Shown here piece after piece: positions 34,977 to 47,224 of a stretch of 64,000 nt of DNA. Each line of letters begins with the position of its first letter. The first letter of the stretch is position 1. This DNA comes from Hymenoscyphus infarciens. Taxonomy: Eukaryota; Ascomycota; Leotiomycetes; Helotiales; Helotiaceae. The position numbers and the translations under genes are program-made. Below the pieces are notes generated by a model. It did no database searches. It worked only from the letters and a program-made list of their open reading frames with translations, and was not told the origin of the DNA. The stretch lies in the NCBI GenBank assembly GCA_001414345.1, contig LLCB01000050.1:1-64000 (forward strand), in the 5' to 3' direction.

Positions 34977-35821
34977 GAAGAACGGCCAGTAAGAAGTTGG
35001 CGAATTCCAGTGGTTTGAATTGCTATGATTGAATGACAGGTGGTTTGGAGTTCTTAAAAGTTTTGCCTTTTTGCTTTTGGGGAAGAGGTGGGGTGATGGG
35101 GGTGGGGGTGGGGCTTTAATCGATGTGAGTATGAAGTAATGATCGTTGTGTTTGCGTTTTTTTTTTGTTTTGTTATTTTTTGGATGTATGGGATTATGGG
35201 ATTGGGAGTTTCTTTCTTTCATACCGATTATCAAGGTGTGGTGGGCTCGAGGTTACTGCAGACGGTGCAATGCGCGGGCATAGGCAAAAGAAAAAATCTC
35301 CGCCTTGGTTATATATACATGAACTTGATGAGAAACTAGATATCTATATCTAATTAAAAGCAAGATAGCTATGAAAAAAAGAGAATATATAAATTTTAGT
35401 TAATTTTCCACCACTACTTTGACCTTTTGGCACCTTTTGGCACCTGTTATCAGAGGTCTGTCTAGTACGGAAGACAAGACGCGGTGGAAAGTATGGTTTG
35501 GTTTACCAAAGGCCCCTTCCCTGTGGCGTACGCTGTCATACCCGGTAAATTCATTGTCTAGAAGACTTCTGATTCATAGACAGACAGCTCTGTGGGAGGT
35601 GTGTTGAGCGTTTTATTAGTTAGAGCAAGCAAACGAGTCCACCTATCGAAAGACAGTTTAAGCGCTGGATCCAGAGAGTCAGTCAGTCCACTGGAAAAGG
35701 CACCGGCTTCAGGCAAGGCAAGGCACCGCACCTTACTCGTTCGTTACTAGACATAAGCCTACTGGTAAAATCTATATCTTACCTATATAGCGTGCTTTGT
35801 AAGAGGCCTGACCTGACCTGA

Positions 35822-35908
35822 GTAAGCAAGTAAGTAAGTAAGTAAATGAATGTGACTTTTATGACATTACGCTTAGTAGTTTATTTACTTACTTACTTAC
35901 TTACTTTT
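35822..35908. repeat. (gtaa)n ... (ttac)n inverted repeat
   Basis: A gtaagtaagtaagtaaat arm and its complement flank a loop of about 36 bases, forming a potential hairpin of roughly 20 bp. It may be simple-sequence expansion on both strands rather than an element. Confidence 0.75.
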
Positions 35909-36303
35909 CTTTTCTTTTCTTTACTTATATGTTATAACTACTACCTACTGCCTACCGACTACTACCTACTGCCTACTGCCTAATAATAACTTCAAAATTC
36001 TTCTCTACTTATTTAGATAGGTGGGAGGTAGGAGGTAGGAGGTGGTTGCGGTCGGTTAGACTTAGATATAGAGAGTGACCGAGGGAAGAGCTATTAAATA
36101 GCCGGGGGTATTATAGAGGTCACTAGTAGTAATTAAAAGTTATAAAAAGTATATTAATAGTTTTGCTTTTAAGAATATTATTTCGTAGAGTGCGGTTTTT
36201 GAAATTATAGCGAGTTTATTTATTATAGTATCTATTAGAGGCTTTGAGATTAAGACTTTGAGATTAAGACTTATTAATATTTATTATATTAATACCTAGA
36301 TTA

Positions 36304-36740
36304 GAGCCTGTTTAGCTAGTATATATTAGTCCTTTTATAATATATATACTACTAAAAATAAAGAAGTAATATATAAGATATATAAACGTTTAGCTAGTAT
36401 ATATTATAGTATATACTTTTACTTATATATTCTTTAAATATATATATAAGAATATATACTACTAGAACTAAATAATATACTCTTTTAATCTCTTAACCTT
36501 TAACTTATATATATATATATATATATATTTACTACTTCTATAACTATTAGTACTAGTAATAGCGTAAATCTAGCCGTTTATAAATTATATATAAATTATA
36601 TATAAGAGACCTAAATAGTAATCACTTATTACTATTTAAAAGTAAGAATATAATTAAATATATATAAGCACTTTTTAACTCTATACTCGTATATAAATCT
36701 TATATATCTAAATTATATTATATATGTATTAAATAAGCTC
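36304..36740 (+). mobile_element. TWA-flanked TIR element (Harbinger-like), 437 bp
   Basis: Starts gagcctgtttagct and ends taaataagctc, with tta on both outer sides (36301-36303 and 36741-36743). Same length as the 20153 copy without its nested insert. The interior is strongly diverged and TA-rich. Confidence 0.75.
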
Positions 36741-36944
36741 TTAGATCGCGAATATTATCTAGATTTAGATAGAGATTAGTATATATTCTAGTAATATTTT
36801 AATAGTTATTAGAAAAAATATATATATAAAGATTTAAAGATTTAACTTTCTTAAGATTTAAATCTTTTTTTAATAGTATATATTTATTTAATATCTCTAC
36901 TAAGATATATAATATAATAGTCTACTATTCTAAATTACTAGTAT

Positions 36945-37300
36945 TTATAGAATTACTAATACTTATATAACTAAAAAGACTAAAAATATTAAGATCTAAT
37001 ATTTATATATTAAAGAGAATAAGATTTAAATATTATATATATAGCTTTTAGCTCTTATTATTTAGTATTAGCTATATTAGATAAATCTTAGTTATTACTA
37101 TTATATAAACCTTTATAGTCTCTAATCTTCTATATATAGATACTTCTACTTAAGATAGTAGAAAACTAATTTAGTCTTTTTCTTTATATTAGAACCTAGT
37201 ACTTATATATATTATTCTTTTAAATATACTCTTATATATCTCTTTAATAGTAGTATATATTTCACGTTATTATCTAAATATAGTTTTAGATATACTAGAA
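36945..37300. repeat. Relic repeat: empty-site paralogue of the gypsy insertion
   Basis: 36945-37085 aligns with 11280-11418, and 37105-37300 aligns with 17229-17400. The two halves, separated by 5.8 kb of gypsy element there, are contiguous here (attagataaatcttagtt then attactattatataaacc). It belongs to an AT-rich repeat family of unknown kind. Confidence 0.75.
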
Positions 37301-37466
37301 GTTAGATTAGACTTAGAGATTAGACTTAATTAGATAAAGCTCTCTCTCTTAGCGTAAAATCGTCTACGCGAGAACTAGAACTTTTCTTATTCTAAAGCTT
37401 TGTAAAATATATATATTAGTTTAAAAAGAGAATAGTAAAGTAAGAAAGTATATAAGTAGCTAAGAA

Positions 37467-37763
37467 TTTTTACTAGCTTACTAGCTTACTAGGTACTTAT
37501 AAGATACTTACTAGCTTATAGCTTACTTGTAGCTTACTCGTGAGAGCGTTAGACAAAAAGAGAGTAGAGATATTAATTCTCTCGATCTCGTAGAATAAGA
37601 AAGAACACCCCTGGGAAACACGATAACGTGGAAGAGAATTAGCTTACTAACTTACTGATAGCTTCCTGGTGGCTTACTCGTAGCTTATGTATAGCTTACC
37701 CACAGATTACTCACAGCTTACGCATAGCTTACTGGCGGCTTACCTACAGCTTACGCACCAAGC
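37467..37763. repeat. Two arrays of 11-bp gcttac-type repeats
   Basis: At 37640-37760 an 11-base step of form gcttactcgta recurs about ten times with variation. A shorter array, 37467-37545, uses the same core. Each array is followed by a similar ~45-bp tail (agcgttagac... and agcgctggat...), so the pair is probably a segmental duplication, the left one more T/A-shifted. Confidence 0.7.
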
Positions 37764-38290
37764 GCTGGATAGTGAGAGAGTGGGAATATCAACCTCTTTG
37801 AGTCAAGTCGAGCGATATCTATTCCAAGTGACTTGACTTACATAATCCCGGGATCGGAACCTGAAAGGATAATGATGAATTATTTTATTGCACACCGATC
37901 TTCATCAAACTGCAAGATGAATTTGATAATTTAGAGTGGAACTTAGCTAGCTGAGGCTACGATCCATCACGACCCTAACGTCTTGGATGCCGACATCCAA
38001 CAAAGCACCAGCTGAAAACCCACCGGATATTTTCGAGAAGGGGGACAGCTTACTCCACAAACAAGCCCTTGGGGCTCGAAGAAGCAGAATATTTCCGTAG
38101 GCGTGTGGAACCAGAGCACTTGCTTTCCTGGTCCCGGAATATTCTCATCAGACCTACATATCTTACCCAAGCCAGCCACTTGGTATAATTTACGCCCGCA
38201 CAATGAGCGAGGCCCCTTTAGAAGGGATTGACCCGAATCAAGTAGGCGGGCTTGCTAGAGAAGCGGGCTTCCATATCTATATTCTTCCCC

Positions 38291-39657
38291 TCATTTCTTC
38301 CAAATAGGTTCACCATCTTCATCGAAATTTGCCCACTCAAAATAATCGCACCCATTCTTTCCGGGTACATTGCCAGCATAACACATCCAGAAATATCTGC
38401 CCCAGTTTTCTTTCTTTCTTTGCACAACCCGCAAGACGACTGGAACATCGCACTTACATCTTGGAGTAAACTTTGGATGCAAGGAAGCTTTGTAGTCTCG
38501 ATATGTGACGTTTATCCTCTTGTTCCCGGATATTGGATGGGGATCGATCGCATTTGCAGGCGAAATACTATGTTTCCACTCCTCTTGCATTTCCGCATGC
38601 ATAACAAGTAGACTATTGTGGGGGAGATGTATGGCAATTTGTCCTTCGGCATCGGAGTCTTCTTTCGGTTTCTCTTTCTTTTCGGAAGTTGAAACATCAT
38701 CTTGAGGTACAACCCGACGGACACGGAATTCTCTCGCGACTCCCAGAGAGACTGATCCAATGACGGGTCTTGGGCCCAAATATGTGAACTGGTCGCTGTG
38801 ATATCCGACATTCTCCGCCCCTCCGCTATAGCAATTGACAACGGCTGCGTTTGGCCTCCAATGATTCGGAGATTGGTATTTGAGTTTTCGAGAGTTCGGG
38901 TAGAAATTCGCGATTCGGGTCTGGATTTCGGTATTGACAGCAGCTTCGACCTTCGATGACACCCTTTGCATTACGGGTGTAGGCTGTCTTACGTCCTGCA
39001 AAAGTCAGATATGATTACTTGGCGCATAGGACCAGACAAACATACCGTCAAAAGTCCACCGTTGTAGATGTATTCCGTCTTTTGTTGGCGTAGCTCTTCC
39101 ATTCCTTCCACGTAGAAGCAGGCTGTATGGGGACTTTGGACCACATTCTCGAATAGCTTGAATGCCATTCGTTCAAAAGTCCTGGCTTCTGTGAGTAGCT
39201 CCTGGAGCAAATCGTTGGCCTCTTGTGCGGGAAGGAAGTTGTGGATAATTGTACATGGCGTGTGCTGAGCGATATCTTCTGGCGAGTACAGATGCAGTGT
39301 CTTGCCTCTTTTGGATAGCAGCTTCTTTCCCGGTGGTTCAGTGCCATCTGTGGAATTGATGAAACCCGAAAGAGAACTCTGATAACCCGTAGCAGCAGAT
39401 TTCTTCCTGGGTGGTGACGTCGGGGAAATCAATGAGGCGGATGCGTCCTCTACAGAACCTTCGTGGTCGAGTAGCACATCTAAAAGTAGCTGCTGGTCCA
39501 GACCAGGATGTAGAGAAGACAACAGGGCCAGCTTGAAATCGGTTGATTCATCGTCTGGGGAACTGAGGGAGCTGATCTCCCCGGGCGAGTTTTTCGTATT
39601 CTTGTTTTCGGGGGAAAGAGAGCGTTTCCTCTTTTGCCTTGACACAAAAGCATCCAT
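38291..39657 (-). CDS. AlkB-type 2OG-Fe(II) dioxygenase with CUE and GRF domains
   Basis: 438 residues from exon 1 39657-39046 and exon 2 38995-38291 (50-bp GT-AG intron). Predicted to remove alkyl groups from nucleic acid by oxidative demethylation. Order: a basic N-terminus, a CUE-like ubiquitin-binding helical segment (about 37-80), the AlkB core with H270-x-D272 (YHSDQF), H346 (EWKHSI) and the 2-oxoglutarate-binding Arg pair at RINVTYR (364 and 370), then a C-terminal GRF zinc finger (about 385-436; CKC, GRYFWMC, CDYFEW). A charged Lys/Glu insert of about 25 residues lies inside the core before the H346 strand. CUE-AlkB-GRF is a known fungal layout, related to the ALKBH2/3 group; ubiquitin and single-strand nucleic-acid binding are inferences from the domains. 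Confidence 0.9.
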
Positions 39658-40471
39658 GGCAGCTGCTAATCCAGGTACTCGTAGTCCGGATCCTTCGTTT
39701 CTGTAGTCTTGCGGCTTTCTTCATCGTGGAGTTGATAGTTCAGTCACAGCAAAGCCAATCACTTGCAGGTACCTACAGTATGTACTAGTGGTAGAGGACT
39801 CATACTCGAAAGGCAAGAGCCTCAACCTCAGCACCAAGCACAAAAGCCAAAAGCAGCCTGGAGAAGCCAAACCAGCTTGGTGCTGAAAATATTATCGCTT
39901 AGGGGAGAACCGGGCTATTCTTGTGAGATTCGGGGAGCTGACGACAGCTGCTGCTTTTACGATCCGTCGCATGCCTGTCTACGCCAAGGATATACCCTTG
40001 CATCTGATTTACTTTTCCCCACGATGGCCAGATGGCGGGGTGTCAGCCTTGCCGCGGCTGTCAACTGTCAAACAAAAGTCCATCCATCTGCATGTCGCGA
40101 TCCAACCTTCGCCATGCCGTCCTGATCTGCCATCTACGGGAAAATCGTTTTGCGCTGATCTGAATACACTCATCTTGTTGCTTCCCTTGCCGCTTGGTAT
40201 GTATATGTACTGGTACTTGAGCTGTCTCGACATCTCTGGTTTTGGCCTCAAAATCCCCAAACCCCTTTCTTGCCTTTTCCCGCAACCTACTAGTACCCCA
40301 CCAAACCGACCCCGCTGACTCTCGACACCAGGCTTGCTTCTTGCTTCTTGCTTTTTGCTTCTTGCTTCTTGCTTCTTGCTTCTTCCGCCTCTCACGGTGT
40401 CAACCGATTCGCAACTCGTTGCCCGCTTCGTCGTACTCCTTCCCATCTCATAGAGCTTCACCTCCCGCAAC
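39658..40471. promoter_or_regulatory. Shared promoter region, AlkB-like / PEX7
   Basis: 814 bp between the start codons of two divergent genes. No gene is supported inside. The PEX7 side ends in a pyrimidine-rich leader. Confidence 0.6.
40330..40385. repeat. (cttcttg)n tract in the PEX7 leader
   Basis: Six to seven copies of a 7-base ttgcttc step with one variant, about 90 bases before the PEX7 start codon. Such CT-rich tracts are common at fungal transcription starts. Confidence 0.9.
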
Positions 40472-41637
40472 ATGTTTGAGTTTCGGACAGCAGGATTCAG
40501 CGGCTATGCCGTCAAGTACTCGCCTTACTCCGATTCTCGTATCGCAGTCGGTGCAGCACAAAACTTTGGTCTCGTCGGCAACGGACGTCTCTATATTCTG
40601 AACTTGACCCATCAGGGCATTGTCGCGGAGAAATGGTACGTGGCTGCTTCCGGTCCGCACCTACCCAAGGCCAGTCACCGTACTAACAAGTCTCCGTAGT
40701 TATGACACTCAAGATGCCATCTACGACATCGCCTGGTCCGAACTGAATGGCAATCAGATCATCGCCGCTTGCGGAGACGGATCAGTCAAGTTGTACGATG
40801 TTTCAGTCAATGACCACCCGGTCGCTCAATGGCAGGAACACGGTCGAGAGGTTTATGCCGTCAATTGGAATCTGGTCTCGAAGGATACGTTCATTTCCAG
40901 CTCGTGGGATGGAACCATCAAACTTGTAAGCTCCTATGTCATATTTCTTCCTCTCATCAAATGGCTAAGACATTGGCCAGTATTCGCCATATCGGCCACA
41001 ATCCATCCTGACCCTCCCCACCCATTCCTGCACCTACAGTGCTGAGTTTTCCCCACACTCCCCATCCGTCATTTCCTCCATTACCTCGGATTCCCATTTG
41101 AGAATCTTCGACCTCCGAGTTCCTGCTTCGGCTTCCAACCATCTCGTACACCTGATTCCCATCCACGGGCCAGCACCAACTTTGGGCAGTCATAATCCGC
41201 TGCGCCCCCGACACCCCCCGGCTGAGGCATTAACTCATGACTGGAACAAATACCGTGACACGGTCATCGCAACGGCCGGCGTCGACACAATCATCCGGAC
41301 TTTTGACATCCGCAATCCGAAAGCCGGCCCGGTCGCTCTGATGCAAGGACACAAGTACGCTGTGCGCCGCATCTCATGGAGTCCCCACAACAGTGATATG
41401 CTTCTCAGTGCCTCGTATGACATGACTTGCAAAGTTTGGTCCGACGGAAACGCCATGGGCAACCAAGGTGGAATGGCGGCTCCTGCTGCGGGTCGTCAAC
41501 TAGGTACCATGGGTGCACATACCGAGTTTGTCACTGGCGTGGATTGGTGTATGTTTGGAGCGGAAGGATGGGTTGCCAGTACTGCTTGGGATGAGCGTCT
41601 CCTCGTTTGGGATGCAAGAACTACCATGGGAAATTGA
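40472..41637 (+). CDS. PEX7: Peroxin-7, PTS2 import receptor
   Basis: 348 residues from exons 40472-40635, 40700-40925 and 40981-41637 (introns 64 and 55 bp, GT-AG with ctaac/ctaag branch signals). Cytosolic WD40 receptor that carries proteins with an N-terminal PTS2 signal to peroxisomes, working with a co-receptor. The whole protein is a WD40 propeller; visible blade ends include GSVKLYD, GTIKLYS, HLRIFDL, IIRTFDI, CKVWSD and RLLVWDA. The N-terminus MFEFRTAGFSGYAVKYSP and the length match the PEX7 family closely. The usual Trp of blade 3 is Tyr at the exon 2/3 junction. A Gly/Ala/Met-rich insert lies before the last blade. Confidence 0.95.
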
Positions 41638-42227
41638 AAGACGATGAATAATTTGATCTCATCGGGGAAACTCGAAGCGGTCGTTGTACATTCAGATGGC
41701 TGGTCAGTAAAAACAGAAGCATGGATCCGGCGAACGCATTTGATGATTTGGGCAAAAGATACCAGGAGTTTGTGGAGTTTTTACCGGCGTTTTTACAAAC
41801 TTGATTCCAACAACTTACTCTTAATGATTCAAAATAGATAAGTCGAGTTCTCGTGTACATTAGCTATTGAATAAATCAGTCGTTTCCTGGTTCTACTAAT
41901 CTTTTCCCTTGACTTTGACATTTTCCCTTTACTACTTGGTCACTTACAGGGCCCAATCCACGTGACAGCTGCCTTGGGACTGGAACCTCAGCGCCCTTTG
42001 CGACTGAGGTGGTCTAACTTCCCATCAACATCGCAGCTTCCACAGAAGGCAGCCAGAATGACGCGAACTTTCGGGATTGGCAAGTGCGAGTGTTGAAAAG
42101 CGTCTATTTGGACCGTAGGGATCACTATCCCATCGAAGGACACACTGCAGGTGAAAATCGCCAGATTTACATCAACTGACGCAGAACAATTAACTTTCCC
42201 CACTCCTTCAGCCCGCGCAAACGTACC
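41638..42227. other. Spacer PEX7 to tubulin cofactor D
   Basis: 590 bp holding the PEX7 3' end and the promoter of the next gene; no further signal recognised. Confidence 0.6.
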
Positions 42228-45200
42228 ATGGATGCCCCAGATGAAGACAAAGATGTTTTACTCCAACGATCTTCCGAAGATATACTGGCAGAGCTCAAGG
42301 CTTATTTGAATTCATTCCTGCGGAAAAGCGAGAAGAAGAAAGTTCGGCGCCATGTTCGAGTACGAGAGACCCAGGGAATTCTCAGCCTAGTATGTCCAGC
42401 ATTTACAGTCACACTCCACTGGCTAATCAGAAGGTCTAGCTCGAACATTTCCAGGAACTCCCTCAACTCCTCGATCCGCATCTCCAAAACCTCGTTCCGC
42501 TCTTAGCAGATGCCTTTCTCGAGCATCTCGCCAGGGAACAAAGCCCCGAGCCTAAACGCATCACCAAGCTCTCTGCCGATTCCGACCACCTTCTGCAACC
42601 CCTCTCGCAGGCAATATGCCAACTTCTATATACTTTCTGCAAGATCCGAGGGGGGAAAGTAATTGTCAGGTTTCTGAGCACCGAAACTCGATTTTTAGAG
42701 CTGCTCCTGTCGGCCATCGAAGCGGGGAACCGAGGTGAAAACGGCCTCGACGAGAAAGGACATACATGGCGCTGGGAAGAGCGTTACATCACCCTTCTCT
42801 GGCTATCGCAGCTACTACTGGCTCCGTTCGATTTGTCGACCATCTCGTCGTCCATGGCAGAGGATGGCACTTCTAGTACAATTTCTGGTTTGTTGTGGCC
42901 AGAAAATGTTCCGGGGGTTTCTTTGCGTGTGATCCCACTTGCAATCCGACATCTTTCTTCAGCCGGAAAGGAGAGCGATGCTGCAAAAGTGCTACTTGTC
43001 CGTATCGCAATGCGCCGTGACATGCAAGAGCTCGGGATATTGAACTCCTTGACACGGTGGGCCATTTCCATGTTTCATACGCCTGAAGTGGATGTGAAGC
43101 CAGTTCAGCATTATATTGGTCTTCTTTCCTTTTTAGCAGGCCTTTTGATCTCTTCTGTTGGTACTAGTGACATGCATCAATATCTGCACGATGTCTTTGA
43201 GCTCGCCCAAGAAATTGTGAACGCCGAAACTCCATTGTTTAGAAGCATCAATGATTCTGCTATTGCTCGGAGGAATGTCATCAAGATCCTCCGCACGATT
43301 GGAATTCTTGACTTGCGCGATATTTCAAGCTCTGCTTCCCAGGACAGAATAGAGGGCACGATTGGCCACCTTCTAGGGTATCTTGCAGACAGATCAACCC
43401 CAGTTAGACTTGCAGGCAGCAAGGCGCTTAGTATGGTAACCCTGAAACTGGAAGAGGATATGGCTGAAGAGGTTGTTGATGCAGTTATCAATGATCTCAG
43501 CGGAAATGGAAATCCTTGGCAAGATGTCTCTGCAGTGGAGGATGTCAAAGTTTTCAATTTGTCCAATGCAGATGAAATGCACTGGCACGGATTAATTCTT
43601 ACACTTTCTCACCTACTATACCGCCATGCTATTCCCGCCACGAAACTTGGTCCCATCTTGTCATATCTTATTGTCGGTCTCTCATTTGAAAAGCGAAACA
43701 CATCTGGCGTATCCGTTGGCACCAGCGTACGTGATGCTGCCTGTTTTGGCATCTGGGCTCTTGCACGCAGGTATACCACAAAAGAGCTGCAATCTGTAGC
43801 CTTGGACATGGCAGACACCGCCTCTCTCGGTGCTACTTTCACAATCCCTCTTGATACTCTGAAGCAACATTCGGGGAATTTGGTGGTTCAAGGATTGGCT
43901 GTAGAACTCGTCATTTCGGCTTGCTTGGACCCTGCTGGAAACATCCGTCGTGGTTCTTCCGCTGCTTTGCAGGAACTTGTTGGCCGCCACCCAGATACCA
44001 TTACTGAAGGAATCACACTTGTCCAGGTAATAGACTACCATGCAATTGCTCGCCGCTCAAGGGCACTTCAAGAGGTTGCACCCCCAGCGGCACGATTATC
44101 AAGCATTTATTCTGAAGCTCTCATCGCGGGCCTCCTTGGTTGGCGCGGTGTTGGCGATAACGACTCTTCTATGAGACGCATGAGTGCTATTGCATTTTCG
44201 GAGATAAGTTGGGCAGACAAACATCCAAGTGCTGGTAAATTTGTTCCATGCGCCCCAATCTTCCAGTCCATAAAACGCCTAACGACCCGTTATCATCACC
44301 TACCCCCTCGAGAGGTCGGTGAAAAACATGGTGTGCTTCTATGTATCGCGGGTATCACCGAGGGATTGCGACCATTCCTCAGCGTTCAGAACGTCAAAGG
44401 CGCTCTGCACCAAAATGACCCTTCGCCGCTCCAGGACTTTGTTAGCAATACCATTTCTACGCTGGTCCCAATATTCGAGGACGCTGAACAATATATGGAG
44501 AAAAGAGGGCCGTTGGACCTATCTGGGGAGGGTATAAGCCGCGTACTGCTATCAATTATTCCTCTTCTCCGTGCGGATGTTGTCTTCCGTTGGTTGGTCA
44601 AGGACTCCCAAGCGCCACCTCACGGCGAAAACATGCCAGCAGCTATATTGTATCAGCTTGACACCCCATTATGGCATGGGGGAGCTGGGTCAGCTGTACC
44701 GCATAACTGTTTGAAAAGCTGCCAGATTGCTCACGATACCGGCGTCTCTCCGAAGAAGGCGATCATGGAACCAACAAGAAGGTTATTGATTCAATTCGTA
44801 AAGTTACGTGAGAACGAGACGATTCAAGCGGTCACCGAAGCATTATCAAACTATATCTTCATACTCGACAAAACGGAAAGAGCAACTGTGATTATGGAAT
44901 TGATAGAAGGGATCACAGCTGATGGCAACAGCGGACGAAAGGGGCAAGGCAAGGCCTATATACAATCTCTTTTTATGATTTTACCCCTACTAGAAGATTC
45001 CGCCTTAACCCCAAAAGGCTTGCAAGACAAAGCATTCAGCACCTTGCATTGGAGATGGGCTCTTGGTCATGATATCGAAACCAAAGTAACGATCTTGGAA
45101 TGCCTTGCAAATAGCGGCACACTTCTGACGCACACAACAATGTTCACAACAATGATTCGAGAGGGCCTCGAGGATTATACTACTGATAATCGTGGTGATG

Positions 45201-46143
45201 TTGGCTCCCATGTTCGCATCGCGGCGTTGAGAGTTGTTGGGGTACTTGGCCGCAATCTTGAACCATCAAATCAACATGGGCATACCTTGTTTTATGAGTT
45301 TCTTGGAAAAGTTCTCAGATTAGCTGCTGAGAAACTTGATAAAGTCCGCATTGAAGCTCAAAGAGCGTTGATGTGGGCAACGAAAAATCAGCCAAGGTTA
45401 GTTGCATGTGAATTAATGGTCACGCATTGCTAATGTTTATAGCCATCGCGAAATGAACCTCCAATTGTCGCCAACTTCTCACGAGTACTATGCCATGCTC
45501 TTGAATTTCCATTCGCACTATAAATTGGGCGAATTGCCCTACGACGGTCAATGGTTGATACAGCTTTTAGAGGGGTATGTTCTCTCGGCAGATACAGGTT
45601 CGCAGGATGTTGTGCGCGCAAGTCGGGACGCACTCGTTGAGTTCTGCGAGATGAGACAGGAACATGTCAATCTTGTTACTTGCGCTCTCTTCAACCTTTT
45701 GACAGCTAGCATCGCCAATAAGGATGAAAGGATTATACCTTCTGTTCTAGAAGTCATCGCCTTCCTCTTCGACATGGGGATTTTCCAACGGAGTCCACTT
45801 AGGTGAGTCGCTCCAATCCTCCTCCATCCCCCCATGGCGTGTATTACCAGCTAACAAATGTAGTTCCAATTGGCGTGACCTCTTCATGTTCGTCCAGAAA
45901 TCACACTTCCAGACGAGAAATGTCAAGAAGTTGGAGGCGGCTGTGAAGGTCTATGGTGGGATGATACCGGTTTATGATAAGGTGCTGCGGAAATTGTCGG
46001 GTATGATATTGCATCCTTTTCCGCGGGTGAGAAATCTGGTGGCGGAGGAGTTGTGGGTTAAGAGGGGGGTTGGGAAGGGGGTGAATTGGACGAGGGCTAC
46101 GAAGGGGGATTTGGAGAGGTTGCAGGGGGAGTTGGGTGTTTGA
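42228..46143 (+). CDS. Tubulin-specific chaperone D
   Basis: 1252 residues from exons 42228-42389, 42440-45396, 45443-45802 and 45864-46143 (introns 50, 46 and 61 bp, GT-AG). Helps assemble the alpha/beta-tubulin dimer with cofactors C and E, acting in the cytosol. It is an all-helical HEAT/ARM-type protein along its length. Recognisable family blocks include the early WRWEERYITLLWLSQLLLAPFDL segment (split by me only to name it), the mid-protein RDAACFGIWALARRY and GNIRRGSSAALQELVGRH, and the C-terminal SPTSHEYYAMLL region. Length fits the family (about 1100-1250). The ATG is the first in frame. No Walker or catalytic motif is expected or seen. Ortholog names are TBCD in animals and alp1 in fission yeast. 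Confidence 0.93.
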
Positions 46144-47224
46144 AGAGGTTGGGGCGAAAGATTGCGATGATCGTGTGTCTAATAGTAGATATTGAAACGG
46201 GATGGAGGTCTTAAAGAGCGTGTGGTGGGGTGGGATACCCGGTGGTTTTGTCGTGGCTTCGAGGGAGATTCATTCATCATACTTTTTAGGAGGCACCAAC
46301 AAGTCGATTTACTTTTATTAAAGGCATGGCAAGACTAATGTGATATTATGATTTGCGATTTGATAGCATATCAAATAGAATGAAGTAATGGGCCCTGGGG
46401 GACTTGGGAGAACAATGAGTCACGTGGTTCTTTTAGTGGTGGCGTCTAAGCGAGTGAAGTGAATAGGGGGAAGTGCCACTGACCTCGACCAGGGTCTAAA
46501 AGAGGGGACGAGCAAGCTTTTCCCTATTCATTTGAGTACCATCAATAGGATTGCTGTTAGTACTGTAAGTAAGTTTAATGTCTACTTGAGACAGCGGCTA
46601 AACAATGCCAATCATCATATAAACAAAATTAACCAGAGGTACAATTAGCTGACTTAACTCGGAACGCCTACTTTGATGAGGTAACTTTGAGAGTCTAGTT
46701 GATGGATATTATGACTGAACCACGCTTCGACCTCGGTCTCATTAACCCGAGAAGGAGGGAGAATAGACTGGAAAACTCCCTTGGAAAAACCTGTTTTAGG
46801 TTGTCTACCAAATTAGAATTTTCGGAGGAACACTCGTCAACCCTAGAGGAGAGGGTCCTGCTGCATTGTTCCCAGCCTCCCTTGTAAAACCTGCGTTTTT
46901 GCTCGAGTGAATTCAAACTTGCAGGGAGAAATCGTCATGGCCGCGTCAGAAATTTGGATCATTTGCCGAACCAACGAGTGAATAGGACATTGAAGCGGAA
47001 AACCCTGCCGTGGTCGACCACACTCTCGCGCTAAGCCTGATTGGGGAAAGCGCGTATATTGAGGTATAAGTATCTGCCTTCACACACACCATTTCCGCTC
47101 CTCATCGAACTCGCAATTTTTTGCCGCAACGATACCGTCTCTTATTTCGCAAAACATCCCCGACACACTTCAACCCCCCCCCTAGTACATCTCGCGTACG
47201 AACAAAAACCCACCTCTTGTAGCC
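46144..47224. other. Spacer downstream of tubulin cofactor D
   Basis: About 1.1 kb with no supported gene on either strand. The last 100 bases are C/T-rich and end in a run of nine C, likely the leader of the next gene. Confidence 0.6.

Larger units (their letters stand above)
34977..38290. other. Spacer with second AT-rich island
   Basis: 34977-36060 is normal spacer with poly-T and (taag)n stretches. About 36100-37560 is AT-rich and RIP-like with no frames, and contains a TIR element and a relic repeat listed separately. 37600-38290 is normal again. The 78-codon frame at 37967-38203 (-) has no protein features. Confidence 0.6.
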
